From Anaerostipes hadrus ATCC 29173 = JCM 17467 (lineage in GTDB: Bacteria; Bacillota; Clostridia; Lachnospirales; Lachnospiraceae), in NCBI RefSeq assembly GCF_030296915.1, contig NZ_AP028031.1, positions 263,001 to 327,000 of the forward strand: 64,000 nt of DNA. The letters run 5' to 3'. Shown here in pieces: positions 51,144-61,127 of this stretch. Position 1 is the stretch's first letter. Each line of letters opens with the position of its first letter. Under the pieces are notes generated by a model. That model searched no databases, was not told the origin of the DNA, and was given only the letters and a program-made list of their open reading frames with translations. Made by a program: the position numbers and the translations under genes.

Positions 51144-54092
51144 ATGGATATTAAGAATCATAATATGAATAAAGAGAAACCTATCATGAGAAAACGATTC
51201 AGGATCATTGCCTTTCTTGCGTTCTTTTTTGGAATCGTTATGGCTGTTTCTCAATATTTTGAGTTTGTATCGAAAACTGTCTATGAGGAAAGCGTTTCTC
51301 ATCTGACCGAAGTTTTCCATCAGTCGGATAATATGTTAGGTGAACTGACACATAAGAATCTGATGTATCTTCATATGTGGAGTGAGTATCTGCAGGATGC
51401 TCCAAGTGAAAGCAAAATTCGTGATTATATAGATAAAGCGCAGAAAGATGCGGGATTTTTATATTTTTATTTTCTATCAGCTGACGGTAACTATAAGATG
51501 ACAACAGGTGAAACAGGCTATCTTGGATTACAGGAAAATATTGAAGATGAGATTCAAAAAGGCAATGATATCATAACCAATGCAGCAGTTCCCGGAAAAT
51601 CCCAGATGCTTGTTTTTGCCAGCCCGAAGGCTCATGGAAGTTATCAGGGATTTAAATATGATGCAATTGCTATTGCCTATGAAAACGCTGATATAGTAAA
51701 TGTACTCGATATCTCTGCGTTTAATGGAAAAGCAAAGAGTTATGTTCTTCATCCAGATGGTCGTGTTGTGATCGATCATTCTTTAGAGTCATGGGGAAAC
51801 GTGTATAACTTTTTTGGCATTCTGAGAGAACATACAGATATCTCCGAAAAAGAGATCCTTGAAATTTCGAAGAAATTTAAAGAGGGACATACAGGTGCGA
51901 TGTTACTAAATCTGGATGGAAAGGATTACTATCTTGTTTATGAAAAATCAGATATTCAGGACTGGGTATTTCTGGGACTTGTCCAGGCAGATATCGTCAA
52001 TGCCAGTATGAACACATTGCAACTTAGTACGATGCTTCTTGTTGGGGCGGTAGTGCTTTGTATTACAGCCATTCTTATTGGATTTATTTTACGAAAAAAC
52101 AGTGTAAGATTGAAGAAAAAAGACACAGAGATCTTGTACAGGGATGAGATGTTTCAAAAGTTGTCAATGAATGTGGATGACGTATTCTTAATGTTGGATG
52201 CAAAAACATATCAGGCAGATTATGTTAGTCCAAATGTGGAAAAACTGTTGGGAATTACCATAGAACAGATCCGGGAAGATATTTGTATTTTAGGAGAACT
52301 GCATTCCGAGGATATGAAAGATTCGAAGAAGGATTATCTAAAGGAGATTCAGGTTCATGAACAGCAGGAATGGGATTTTGAGTGTGTTCATCAGAAAACA
52401 GGAGAACGACGCTGGTTTCATAGTGTTGCAATGGGTAGTGAGGTAAATGGGAATAAGAAATATATACTGGTTATGTCGGATCGTACTGCTGACAAGAAAA
52501 TGAATCAGGCACTTTCTGATGCAGTCCATGCTGCGGAGAATGCCAACCAGGCAAAGAGTACTTTCCTTTCTAACATGTCTCACGACATCCGGACACCAAT
52601 GAACGCTATCATTGGGTTTACGACATTGGCTGTGAGCAACATTGATAACAAGAAAATGGTCAGAGATTATCTTGGTAAGATCCTTTCGTCCAGCAATCAT
52701 CTGTTATCACTTATCAATGATATATTGGATATGAGTCGTATTGAGAGTGGCAAGATCCATCTGGAAGAAACAGAGGTTAGTTTGTCGGATGTACTTCATG
52801 ATCTGAAGACGATCATCAGTGGACAGATTCATGCGAAGCAGCTGGAACTTTATATGGATGCCATGGATGTTATGAATGAGGATGTGTATTGCGATAAGAC
52901 ACGGCTAAACCAGATACTGCTGAATCTTTTGTCCAATGCGATCAAGTTTACTCCTGCAGGCGGAATGATTTCTGTTCGGTTGAAACAATATCCGGGAACA
53001 CAGCGAGAGCGTCAGTTATATGAGATCCGGGTAAAGGATAACGGAATCGGTATGAGTGAGGATTTTGTACAGAAACTTTTTTCTCCTTTTGAGCGGGAGA
53101 GAAGTTCTACAGTCAGCAGGACTCAAGGTACAGGACTGGGCATGGCCATTACCAAGAATATCGTGGATATGATGGGCGGAAATATTGAGATCCAGACAGA
53201 ACAGGGCAAAGGTACGGAATTTATTGTACGACTGCCGTTGCGGACCCAGTCTAAGCAGCATCGTGTAGAGAAGATCGCAGCGTTGGAAGGTCTTAAGGCA
53301 TTGGTGATAGATGATGATTTTAATACCTGTGACAGCGTGACAAAGATGCTTGCAAAGGTTGGAATGCGTTCGGAATGGACACTTTCTGGTAAGGAGGCGG
53401 TTCTCCGTGCAAGGCAGTCTATAGAGCTGGGTGATGCATTCCATGCCTATATCATCGATTGGCGCTTGCCAGATATGAATGGTATTGAAGTTACCCGACA
53501 GATCCGTAGTCTTGGTGATGATACACCGATCATTATCCTGACTGCTTACGACTGGTCAGAGATCGAAGCGGAAGCAAGAGCAGCAGGAGTCAATGCATTT
53601 TGTGCGAAACCTATATTCATGTCAGACATCAGAGATACTTTGATGACAGCGATCGGTCAGAAGCAGGATAGGACGAATGATGATATTCTTCCGGCAGTAA
53701 GTTCAGATTTCAGAGGCAGAAGTATTCTGCTTGTAGAAGATAATGAATTAAACAGTGAGATTGCGATTGCGATTCTTAATGAATATGGATTTCAGGTTCA
53801 TACAGCAGAAAATGGAGCAGAGGCAGTGGAGAAAATCAGGAATTCAGCACCAGGCGATTATGAGCTTGTACTTATGGATATTCAGATGCCTGTAATGAAT
53901 GGATATGAGGCTGCAAAGCAGATCCGTGCATTGGATGATCCAGCACTGGCAGAAATTACGATCCTTGCTATGACTGCCAATGCTTTTGATGAAGATAGAA
54001 AGAAAGCACTGGAATGTGGTATGGATGGATTTTTATCCAAACCAATTGTTATTGAGGAATTGATCCATACGTTACAAACCAATTTGAAATAA
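51144..54092 (+). CDS. Hybrid sensor histidine kinase with PAS and two receiver domains
   Basis: About 982 aa. TM1 at residues 17-36, an extracellular dCache-like sensor, and TM2 at about 293-318. A PAS domain (about 335-450; [24 protein letters not shown]) is followed by HisKA with [15 protein letters not shown] (His near 479), HATPase_c ([24 protein letters not shown]), REC1 (about 718-835) and REC2 (about 858-980, Asp in LMDIQMP). REC1 has IIDWRLP at its phosphorylation site. No output domain is present, so a separate Hpt or response regulator outside this operon must complete the pathway. The ATG at 51144 follows GAGGTGAGAAG; last gene of the riboswitch operon. Confidence 0.9.
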   Translation: MDIKNHNMNKEKPIMRKRFRIIAFLAFFFGIVMAVSQYFEFVSKTVYEESVSHLTEVFHQSDNMLGELTHKNLMYLHMWSEYLQDAPSESKIRDYIDKAQKDAGFLYFYFLSADGNYKMTTGETGYLGLQENIEDEIQKGNDIITNAAVPGKSQMLVFASPKAHGSYQGFKYDAIAIAYENADIVNVLDISAFNGKAKSYVLHPDGRVVIDHSLESWGNVYNFFGILREHTDISEKEILEISKKFKEGHTGAMLLNLDGKDYYLVYEKSDIQDWVFLGLVQADIVNASMNTLQLSTMLLVGAVVLCITAILIGFILRKNSVRLKKKDTEILYRDEMFQKLSMNVDDVFLMLDAKTYQADYVSPNVEKLLGITIEQIREDICILGELHSEDMKDSKKDYLKEIQVHEQQEWDFECVHQKTGERRWFHSVAMGSEVNGNKKYILVMSDRTADKKMNQALSDAVHAAENANQAKSTFLSNMSHDIRTPMNAIIGFTTLAVSNIDNKKMVRDYLGKILSSSNHLLSLINDILDMSRIESGKIHLEETEVSLSDVLHDLKTIISGQIHAKQLELYMDAMDVMNEDVYCDKTRLNQILLNLLSNAIKFTPAGGMISVRLKQYPGTQRERQLYEIRVKDNGIGMSEDFVQKLFSPFERERSSTVSRTQGTGLGMAITKNIVDMMGGNIEIQTEQGKGTEFIVRLPLRTQSKQHRVEKIAALEGLKALVIDDDFNTCDSVTKMLAKVGMRSEWTLSGKEAVLRARQSIELGDAFHAYIIDWRLPDMNGIEVTRQIRSLGDDTPIIILTAYDWSEIEAEARAAGVNAFCAKPIFMSDIRDTLMTAIGQKQDRTNDDILPAVSSDFRGRSILLVEDNELNSEIAIAILNEYGFQVHTAENGAEAVEKIRNSAPGDYELVLMDIQMPVMNGYEAAKQIRALDDPALAEITILAMTANAFDEDRKKALECGMDGFLSKPIVIEELIHTLQTNLK

Positions 54093-54183
54093 ATGAAAGG
54101 AAGCGATATCTTTTTTATTCACAAAAATTTCGAAATCTCTTAAGAAAATCTTTGACAAAATGTAACAATGGAGAATCGAAACG

Positions 54184-54192
54184 TGATATAAT
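54184..54192 (+). promoter_or_regulatory. Extended -10 promoter of the patatin-like gene
   Basis: TGATATAAT, a TGn-extended perfect -10 box, 80 bp upstream of the start codon. No convincing -35 at the right distance. Confidence 0.5.
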
Positions 54193-54273
54193 AAAGAGCA
54201 AGTGTCTATAGAACTCACATGACACAACATAAGACAAGTTTACGAAACATAAGAAGATGAGGAGGGCATAAAG

Positions 54274-55107
54274 ATGCCTGGTATTATTTTAGAAGGAGGA
54301 ACATTTCGTCCGATCTTTAGTGCAGGAGTGATGGATGCACTGTTGGATGAAGATATCATGTTTCCTTATATGATCGGAGTATCTGCGGGAATCTGTGATG
54401 GTTTTTCCTATATATCCAAACAAAAGGAAAGAAATTTAAAGATCCTGATGAACCACAGGAATGATAAAAGATACATGGGAGCGGGGAATCTACTGAAAGA
54501 GAGAAGTCTTTTTGGACTGGATTTCGTATATGACACGATCCCAAACAAACTGTATCCATTTGACTGGAAGACATTCAATGAATACAAGGGAACGATCAAG
54601 GTCGGTGTAACAAATGCATGGACAGGGAAAGCAGAATACAAAGATGGAATGAAACTGGATAAGAAGTGTACGATGCTTCGAGCAACTTGTGCGATCCCGT
54701 TTGCATTTCCAACGATCAAAGTAGATGGAAAGCCTTATTATGATGGTGGAATTGCAGATCCGATTCCGATCAGACGATCAATAGAAGATGGGAATGATAA
54801 GAATCTGATCGTACTGACAAGGCCAGAAGGGTATAGAAAAGAATTAAGCAAGAGCAACAAAGCTGCGGCAAAACTTCTCAAGAGAAAATATCCACATTTA
54901 CCGGAACTGCTGTTAAATCGTCATATAAGATATAATAAAACAGTTAGATATTGTGAGCAGTTAGAGAGGGAAGGAAAGGCAGTGATCCTAAGACCAGAGT
55001 ATACAATCGATAGTTTAGAGAAAGACATTGATGTATTAAAACAAACGTATGATATGGGATACCGTGTCACAAAAGAGAATATAAACCGAATTAAAGAATT
55101 ATTTTAG
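54274..55107 (+). CDS. Patatin-like phospholipase family protein
   Basis: A 277-aa patatin-fold lipid acyl hydrolase. The oxyanion-hole region is LEGGTFRPIFSAG, the nucleophile elbow GVSAGI (GxSxG) and the catalytic Asp in YYDGGIADPIP (DGG). It has no signal peptide, so it acts inside the cell on phospholipids or lysophospholipids, as the YjjU/RssA-like bacterial group does; the physiological substrate is unknown. RBS GAGGAGGGC before the ATG at 54274. A gene of unknown function follows 84 bp later. Confidence 0.9.
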   Translation: MPGIILEGGTFRPIFSAGVMDALLDEDIMFPYMIGVSAGICDGFSYISKQKERNLKILMNHRNDKRYMGAGNLLKERSLFGLDFVYDTIPNKLYPFDWKTFNEYKGTIKVGVTNAWTGKAEYKDGMKLDKKCTMLRATCAIPFAFPTIKVDGKPYYDGGIADPIPIRRSIEDGNDKNLIVLTRPEGYRKELSKSNKAAAKLLKRKYPHLPELLLNRHIRYNKTVRYCEQLEREGKAVILRPEYTIDSLEKDIDVLKQTYDMGYRVTKENINRIKELF

Positions 55108-55191
55108 ACGACTCTTTATGCCTGTTCCACTGGACGGAAGAAGCTCGATAAGATATACTTTATAAGATTAAGACAAAGGAGGGATCGGGCG

Positions 55192-56220
55192 ATGGCAAGA
55201 ATTGAAGAATCAAAACGAACTTATATAGAAGAACTTGCGACCAATCCAAGAGTCAACCTGATGGTTTTATCGGAACGAATCGATATTGTGTTTCATGAAG
55301 ACGAAAGTGAAGTATCTCTGGCAGAGAAGATAGCAGAGAAACTTTATGATATGCCACAATTGATCACTAAGTTATTACAGCAGGAAGCAATCGAATTCTT
55401 GCTGCAATGCTGGGATATGGAAGGTGAGAGTCTGATTGCTGAGATGTACGCAAGAGAGATTGAGCAGTTACATTTTCTTGGATTTCTCTCATATGAAGAC
55501 GATATGATCTTATTGAATATAGAAGCAAAGGATAATTTTTTCTTCTCTCTGAAAAGCCGCAGAGTTCAGGAAGAGTTAGAAGAGGGTACCAGACTTGAGA
55601 ATATTCTCTTTGGAATGTTGTTTTTATATGGTATTTTAGATATTTATGAGTGTTGCCAGATGATCCAGGAAGAGATGTTCCCAGAGCTGACATATGATGA
55701 GTTGGAAGAATTTATATTACTCCGTATTGTATTCTGGCAGTCAGGAATCTTATTAAGAAATCAGATGAATTCAAGACTGTTACTGGCAAGCCGTGAGGTA
55801 GAAAATCGTAACGAAGTATTTATTCAGTGGAGCCTTAGGGAAGATCTATCATGGAAACGTTACAGTGAAGATGAATATAAGAATCTGGCACTAGGCAATG
55901 GAATTGGAGGCTGGGATGGAATCCCAGAATTATATGATTTTGTGATGAAGAATATCGAGAATGATCAGTATAAGGTTATGATGATCGTAAAATCACTGGT
56001 TGTTAAGATTCAAAATGGATTGACTTATGAAGAGATTACATCTGCGTATGTGAATCTTCTGGACGAAGAAGATAAAGAACATCAAAGGATCCTTTGTGAA
56101 TTGATCCGTACGCTTTATAAAACTGTACCATTATATAGTCTCAAGGGACATACGAGAACAGAAGTGGAAGAAGAAAGCCAAGAAGCAAGATTTCATGTGA
56201 TTCAGGGTGGTAAAGAGTAA
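55192..56220 (+). CDS. Helical protein of unknown function ahead of a two-component system
   Basis: A 342-aa acidic, predicted all-helical soluble protein with no motif that I recognise. It contains Leu- and Glu-rich segments (LITKLLQQEAIEFLLQCWDM, LENILFGMLFLYGILDIYECCQ) and ends ARFHVIQGGKE. The RBS AAAGGAGGG is strong. It is 11 bp upstream of the response regulator gene, so it is co-transcribed with the VanRS-like pair. Its close coupling suggests a role with that signalling system, but this is context only. Confidence 0.75.
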   Translation: MARIEESKRTYIEELATNPRVNLMVLSERIDIVFHEDESEVSLAEKIAEKLYDMPQLITKLLQQEAIEFLLQCWDMEGESLIAEMYAREIEQLHFLGFLSYEDDMILLNIEAKDNFFFSLKSRRVQEELEEGTRLENILFGMLFLYGILDIYECCQMIQEEMFPELTYDELEEFILLRIVFWQSGILLRNQMNSRLLLASREVENRNEVFIQWSLREDLSWKRYSEDEYKNLALGNGIGGWDGIPELYDFVMKNIENDQYKVMMIVKSLVVKIQNGLTYEEITSAYVNLLDEEDKEHQRILCELIRTLYKTVPLYSLKGHTRTEVEEESQEARFHVIQGGKE

Positions 56221-56231
56221 GGAGGAAGCGA

Positions 56232-56933
56232 ATGAGACAGTCAACTGTATTAGTAGTAGATGACGAGAAAGAGATTGCTGACTTTATTGAATTATATTTA
56301 AAGAATGAAAATTATAATGTACATAAATTTTACAATGGAAAGGATGCCTTGGCATGTGTAGAACATGAGAATATTGATCTGGCGATCCTTGATGTGATGC
56401 TGCCAGATATTGATGGATTTGAGATTTTAAAACAGATCCGTTTAACACACAATTTCCCTGTGATCATGCTGACAGCGAAAGTATCTTCCATGGATAAGAT
56501 CAATGGATTGACATTGGGAGCTGATGATTATATTGAGAAACCATTTGAGCCGTTGGAATTGATGGCAAGAGTGAAGGCACAGCTTCGAAGATTTACAAGA
56601 TACAACGATGGAAGCGGTATGAATCAGGAAGATACACTGGAGATCGCAGGTCTTATCTTAAATCGTGCAACACACCAGTGTACTTATGGAGAAGAAGAAA
56701 TTACATTGACACCGCTGGAATTTTCAATTTTATGGATTCTGACACAGAACCGCGGGAAGGTTATAAGCTCAGAGAATCTTTTTGAGCAGGTATGGAAAGA
56801 AAAGTATTTTAAGAATAACAATAATACAGTTATGGTACATATCAGACATCTCCGTGAGAAGCTGGGAGAGGTTATGGGACACAAAGAATTGATCAAGACA
56901 GTCTGGGGAGTTGGATACAAAGTTGAGGAGTAA
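56232..56933 (+). CDS. OmpR/VanR-type response regulator
   Basis: A 233-aa regulator with an N-terminal REC domain (VLVVDDEKEIADFIELYL, phospho-Asp in LAILDVMLPDIDGFE, Lys in YIEKPFEP) and a C-terminal winged helix (LTPLEFSILWILTQNRGKVISSENLFEQVW, VMVHIRHLREKLG). It resembles VanR-type regulators in Clostridia, but no vanHAX resistance genes are present, so glycopeptide resistance should not be inferred. RBS AAGGAGGAAG. It overlaps the kinase gene that follows. Confidence 0.93.
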   Translation: MRQSTVLVVDDEKEIADFIELYLKNENYNVHKFYNGKDALACVEHENIDLAILDVMLPDIDGFEILKQIRLTHNFPVIMLTAKVSSMDKINGLTLGADDYIEKPFEPLELMARVKAQLRRFTRYNDGSGMNQEDTLEIAGLILNRATHQCTYGEEEITLTPLEFSILWILTQNRGKVISSENLFEQVWKEKYFKNNNNTVMVHIRHLREKLGEVMGHKELIKTVWGVGYKVEE

Positions 56934-58056
56934 ATACAGAAGTTTAAAGATAAGGATCATACTACAGACATTGGGAATCAGTTTGATCGTTGCATGTATC
57001 GGATATTTTGTACTTGATATATTTGTAGATGGTGTATTTCAGGATCCATTTGCCAAAACGGTTGTTTATATATTTGAACGGATTGGGATGGATGAGCTGG
57101 AAGCGATCCGTGTATATCGTCTGATCTTTGTACAAAATAAAACAATGATCATTGGTGCTGGATTTTTTGTGCTGCTTTTGTTAAGCTTTTATCTGGGTAT
57201 GTCAAAATTCACGACATACCTAAGACAGGTTGAAGGCGGGATCCAGATGATCTTAAATGAATCCAAAGACCGCATATTGCTCCCACCAGAGTTGAATCCT
57301 TTGGAGAATAAATTAAATGAGATCAAAGGAACGTTGAAAGAACAGAGGCGGATTGCAGAAGAAAGTGAGCAGAGAAAGAATGATATCATCGTCTATCTTG
57401 CTCATGATCTGAAGACACCGTTGACGTCGATCATTGCATATTTATCATTGTTAAATGAATCGCCGGATATGTCGGAAGAACAAAGAGCTAAGTATATAGG
57501 AATTTCTCTTGAGAAAGCGAAACGTCTTGGAGAACTGATCAATGAGTTCTTTGAAATTACAAGGTATAATCTTCAGAATATTACCTTGGACAAAAAGGAA
57601 TTTTATCTTTATGTTCTGCTTGAACAGGTGATGGATTCTTTTGCTGCGGTATTTAAGCAGAAAGGATTAGAGTGGAAGATAGAGGTAGATGATAAAATAT
57701 TAATTTATGGTGATCCGGACAGGCTTGCCAGGGTTTTTGAGAATCTGTTAAGGAATGCAGTATCGTATTGTTATCCGAATTCTCTCATTGAGGTTTATGG
57801 AATGATCGATGGAGATAACGCAGAGATTTTAGTCAGGAATCAGGGAAAGACCATACCAGAACATCAATTAAATAACCTGTTTGAGAAATTTTACAGATTA
57901 GATGAAGCAAGATCTTCTGAAACTGGCGGGGCAGGTCTTGGACTTGCGATCGCGAAGGAGATCATAGAGCTTCATGATGGAACTATCAAAGCAAAAAGCC
58001 AGAATGAGTATACGACATTCATAATACGGCTGCCAAGAAAGAAGGAGGAACAATGA
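56911..58056 (+). CDS. VanS-type sensor histidine kinase
   Basis: About 381 aa with two membrane helices (ILQTLGISLIVACIGYFVLDIF and IIGAGFFVLLLLSFYLGM) flanking a short extracellular loop. HisKA (VYLAHDLKTPLTSIIAYLSLL) and HATPase_c (NLLRNAVSYC, GGAGLGLAIAKEII) follow. The start is uncertain: TTG at 56911 and TTG at 56923 are both inside the response regulator gene and neither has a well-placed RBS. Translational coupling to the regulator is likely either way. Its end overlaps the pyrophosphatase start by 4 bases. Confidence 0.88.
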   Translation: MDTKLRSKYRSLKIRIILQTLGISLIVACIGYFVLDIFVDGVFQDPFAKTVVYIFERIGMDELEAIRVYRLIFVQNKTMIIGAGFFVLLLLSFYLGMSKFTTYLRQVEGGIQMILNESKDRILLPPELNPLENKLNEIKGTLKEQRRIAEESEQRKNDIIVYLAHDLKTPLTSIIAYLSLLNESPDMSEEQRAKYIGISLEKAKRLGELINEFFEITRYNLQNITLDKKEFYLYVLLEQVMDSFAAVFKQKGLEWKIEVDDKILIYGDPDRLARVFENLLRNAVSYCYPNSLIEVYGMIDGDNAEILVRNQGKTIPEHQLNNLFEKFYRLDEARSSETGGAGLGLAIAKEIIELHDGTIKAKSQNEYTTFIIRLPRKKEEQ

Positions 58057-59687
58057 AAAAAGTATATGTCATTGGACATCGCAATCCAGATACAGATTCC
58101 ATCTGTTCTGCGATCGCATACGCAAACTTAAAGAATCAAGTGGAAGGAAATGGATACGAAGCATATCGTGCCGGTAATATCAACGGCGAAACAAGATATG
58201 TATTGGATACATTTGGAATTAAAGATCCAAAATATGTTAGTGATGTAAGACCAAGATTAAAAGACGTAAATTTAAATCTAGTTAAAGGTGCAAAAGCGAC
58301 AGATTCCCTGAAATCTGCACGTGAAATGATGCAGACAGAGAAGATTGTGTCTCTTCCAGTATTAGATGGAAAGAAAATGATCGGTCTGGTATCCATCAGT
58401 GATGTGTTGAAAGCAGACATGGATGTTTATGACAATGAAATCCTTGCCAAAGCAAAAACACCATATAAAAATGTTGTAGAAACATTAGATGGAACACTTC
58501 AGGCAGGAGATATCGAAGGATATATCACAGAAGGTAAGTTAACAGTATCTGCCGCAAGTGTTGATACAATGGAAGAATTTGTAACAGCTAAAGATACAGT
58601 GATCGTTGCAAACCGTGAAGATGCACAGATTGGTGCGATCCAGACAGGAGTACAGTGTGTTGTAGTATGCATGGGTACAGAAGTTACTGATAAAGTATTA
58701 GAACTTGCAAAGGAAAAGAACTGCAGAATCATCACAACACCATATGATACATTTACAGCAAGCCGTTTGATCTGTCAGGCAATGCCAGTATCTTATATCA
58801 TGGCAACAGATACGATCGTATCTTTCAATGAAACAGATTTTGTAGATGATGTCAAAGAAGAGATGACAAAGAAACGTTTCCGTTACTTCCCTGTATTGAA
58901 TGCAGATAACGAATTTGTAGGATTTATTTCCAGACGTCGTATTTTAGAATTCAACAAGAAACAGGTAATCTTAGTTGACCATAATGAGGTATCACAGGCA
59001 GTCGAAGGATTAGAAGAATGTGAGATCATGGAGATCATCGACCACCACAGAATCGGAAGTGTGGAAACTGTATCACCAGTTTACTTCAGAAATCAGCCAG
59101 TTGGATGTACAGGAACGATCGTTGCTCAGATGTACCGTGAACAGGGAATCGAGATTACAAAAGAGATGGCAGGATTAATGTGTTCTGCAATTCTTTCTGA
59201 TACATTAATGTTCCGTTCTCCAACATGTACACCAGTGGACGAACAGATCGCGAGAGAATTAGCACAGATCGCAGGAATTGATGTAGAAGAACATGCCAAA
59301 GCAATGTTCCGTGCAGGAAGTGATTTAAGTGGTAAGACTCCAAACGAGATCTTCTACATGGATTATAAGAAATTCAATGCCGATACAATTGATTTTGGTG
59401 TTGGACAGATCACATCCATGGATCAGGGAGAATTAGATGATATCAAAGCATCAATCCTTGAATATATGGATTCTGTGAAAGAAGAACAGGGACTTGATTA
59501 CGTATTCTTTATGCTAACAAACATCTTAGAGGAAACAACACATCTGCTGATCTGCGGACCAGAAGCTGAGGGAGTGATCGAACGCGGATTTGGTGTAACA
59601 CCAGAAGATAAAGTTGCAATTCTTCCTGGAGTTATGTCACGTAAGAAACAGATGATCCCTAATCTTTTGAATGCGTTTCAGCAGTAG
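58053..59687 (+). CDS. Manganese-dependent inorganic pyrophosphatase with CBS and DRTGG domains
   Basis: A 544-aa family II pyrophosphatase of the DHH type. The first metal motif is GHRNPDTDS (residues 8-16). An inserted regulatory region of about 245 residues holds a CBS pair split by a DRTGG domain (KIVSLPVLDGKKMIGLVSISD; RRFRYFPVLNADNEFVGFISRR-like). The DHH motif IIDHHRIG follows near residue 330, and the DHHA2 domain lies C-terminal. CBS-containing pyrophosphatases are inhibited by AMP or ADP and activated by ATP or diadenosine polyphosphates. RBS AAGGAGGAAC; overlaps the kinase gene by 4 bases. Confidence 0.93.
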   Translation: MKKVYVIGHRNPDTDSICSAIAYANLKNQVEGNGYEAYRAGNINGETRYVLDTFGIKDPKYVSDVRPRLKDVNLNLVKGAKATDSLKSAREMMQTEKIVSLPVLDGKKMIGLVSISDVLKADMDVYDNEILAKAKTPYKNVVETLDGTLQAGDIEGYITEGKLTVSAASVDTMEEFVTAKDTVIVANREDAQIGAIQTGVQCVVVCMGTEVTDKVLELAKEKNCRIITTPYDTFTASRLICQAMPVSYIMATDTIVSFNETDFVDDVKEEMTKKRFRYFPVLNADNEFVGFISRRRILEFNKKQVILVDHNEVSQAVEGLEECEIMEIIDHHRIGSVETVSPVYFRNQPVGCTGTIVAQMYREQGIEITKEMAGLMCSAILSDTLMFRSPTCTPVDEQIARELAQIAGIDVEEHAKAMFRAGSDLSGKTPNEIFYMDYKKFNADTIDFGVGQITSMDQGELDDIKASILEYMDSVKEEQGLDYVFFMLTNILEETTHLLICGPEAEGVIERGFGVTPEDKVAILPGVMSRKKQMIPNLLNAFQQ

Positions 59688-59735
59688 ATTGTAATAGTCT
59701 TTGATATGTATATGAGAAAAAATAAATAAGAATAG

Positions 59736-59782
59736 GAGCCATCCGCCAGAGAATTTATGCTCGCCGGATGGCTCTTCTGTTA
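59736..59782 (+). terminator. Terminator after the pyrophosphatase gene
   Basis: Stem GAGCCATCCG (59736-59745) / CGGATGGCTC (59765-59774) followed by TTCTGTTATT. The remaining 250 bp up to 60032 are A/T-rich; apart from a weak promoter-like TTGCCA-17-TAAACT nothing is seen. Confidence 0.75.
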
Positions 59783-60032
59783 TTAGTGCTTCTAAAAGAA
59801 GTATTGAAAATATGAAATAAGTGCAGTATACTAATAATAAATAAAATATGTGGAATAAACTGTAAAAAATACTTGCCAATATTTGTAAATTAATGTAAAC
59901 TATAAACATCAATAATCTAGATTAAAGTCAAAGAAGTTCTATATAATTGTAATTCGATTCAGAGAAATTCTATGAATATGCAGTTCTGCAGATAAGATAA
60001 CCAAATGATAGTTTACAAACAAGGAGTCAGGA

Positions 60033-60941
60033 ATGGGAGAAAAGGATAAGATTGAAAAGTTATTGGAAGATTATCCAGATGTATTTGCAGATATTATCAA
60101 TGTATTAGTTTATCAAGGAGAAGAGGTAGTTAAACCAGAGGAACTACGGACAACAAATATACGGTCACAATATAAAGCATCAGATGATGTGCTTCATGAA
60201 GAAGAGAGAGATACTTTGAAAGAATGGAATAATAAAAAAGGTTTCAAGGTATTATTTGGAATTGAAAATCAGACAATCAAAGATAAAAAGATGCCACTAC
60301 GTGTAATTGCATACGATGGAGCAAGTTATCGTTCTCAGATGTTAAAGAAAGGTGCAAAAGAATTTTGTAAAGTAATAACACTGATCTTACATTTTGGAGA
60401 TAATCAATGGAAAGATGATAAAGAACTAAGAGAAGTTATCAATCAAGAAAGTGTGAATGAGGAGCTGTTTCAAAATTATAAATTGAATGTATTTGACATA
60501 GCATATCTGACAGAAGAACAAATAAAAATGTTTCAAAGTGACTTTGGAATTATTGCGGATTATTTTGTAAAACGAAGAAAAGGTTATAAAACAATTGAAA
60601 ATCATAAACCAATCAAACATGTGGATGAAATGTTAAAATTTATGAGGATTTTTGCAGAAGACGAAAGATTTTTGCAATTGGATGTAAAGAAAAATGAGGA
60701 AGGAGAGGTTACTATGTGTACAATATTAGATACAGCAATTAATAAAGGAATTGAGCAAGGAATAAGTCAAGGAATAACACAAGGTATAGCGCAGGGAAAA
60801 ATTATAGGGGAAAATGCTACATTACAGTTAGTAAAAATTTTATTAGCTAATAATAAAAATCAAGATATAGATAAGATATACAATGATATACAGTATAGAA
60901 ATAAATTAATGGAAGAGTATAAAATCTATGAAAGAATATAA
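60033..60941 (+). CDS. Rpn-family recombination-promoting nuclease / putative transposase
   Basis: A 302-aa PD-(D/E)XK protein of the Rpn (PDDEXK transposase_31-like) group. The catalytic core is around LFGIENQTIKDKKMPLRVIAYDG, with the Glu-x-Gln pair. The C-terminal tail carries the typical repeat GIEQGISQGITQGIAQGK. In E. coli Rpn proteins cut DNA and raise RecA-independent recombination, and their C-terminal tails vary rapidly. RBS CAAGGAGTCAGG. It ends at the first copy of a repeated putative sRNA element, whose hairpin also serves as its terminator. Confidence 0.88.
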   Translation: MGEKDKIEKLLEDYPDVFADIINVLVYQGEEVVKPEELRTTNIRSQYKASDDVLHEEERDTLKEWNNKKGFKVLFGIENQTIKDKKMPLRVIAYDGASYRSQMLKKGAKEFCKVITLILHFGDNQWKDDKELREVINQESVNEELFQNYKLNVFDIAYLTEEQIKMFQSDFGIIADYFVKRRKGYKTIENHKPIKHVDEMLKFMRIFAEDERFLQLDVKKNEEGEVTMCTILDTAINKGIEQGISQGITQGIAQGKIIGENATLQLVKILLANNKNQDIDKIYNDIQYRNKLMEEYKIYERI

Positions 60942-61012
60942 AAAAGACCGCCCATCTGGGCGGTTACTTTTCTGAAAAGAGAGGATTAAAAAATATATAT
61001 ATGAAAAACTAT
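60942..61012 (-). ncRNA. Putative small RNA, copy 1
   Basis: On the minus strand a promoter (61046-61019) is followed by about 70 nt ending in the terminator CCGCCC-AGAT-GGGCGG plus TCTTTTTT. The transcript would contain CCTCTC, complementary to a GAGAGG-type ribosome-binding site, and the small hairpin CTTTTCAGAAAAG. No ORF. No downstream minus-strand gene exists for it to serve as a leader. Confidence 0.5.
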
Positions 61013-61018
61013 GTCTTA

Positions 61019-61046
61019 AGTATACCAAAATCCCTGAGGCATTCAA
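61019..61046 (-). promoter_or_regulatory. Promoter of putative small RNA copy 1
   Basis: -35 TTGAAT (61046-61041), 16-bp spacer, -10 TATACT (61024-61019). Both boxes are identical in copy 2, while the spacer differs. Confidence 0.55.
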
Positions 61047-61127
61047 TATACAAAGTATGAACAATTCTAAAGAATTTATAAACAGTTCTAAACAAAATAG
61101 GTTTCGACGTTGTTGTACTTTTGACAC

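Larger units (their letters stand above)
60942..61092. repeat. Direct repeat copy 1 (downstream of the ABC exporter)
   Basis: About 150 bp nearly identical to 62927-63080: AAAAGACCGC, a hairpin, GGTTACTTTTCTGAAAAGAGAGG, AAAACTATGTCTTAAGTATACC, ATTCAATATACAAAGTATGAAC and CAGTTCTAAA are shared. Differences cluster in the hairpin and in a short segment between the promoter boxes. Confidence 0.9.

Noticed and set aside
56232..58056. Glycopeptide-resistance locus
   Set aside because: The regulator and kinase look VanR/VanS-like, but no vanH, ligase or vanX gene is present in the window.
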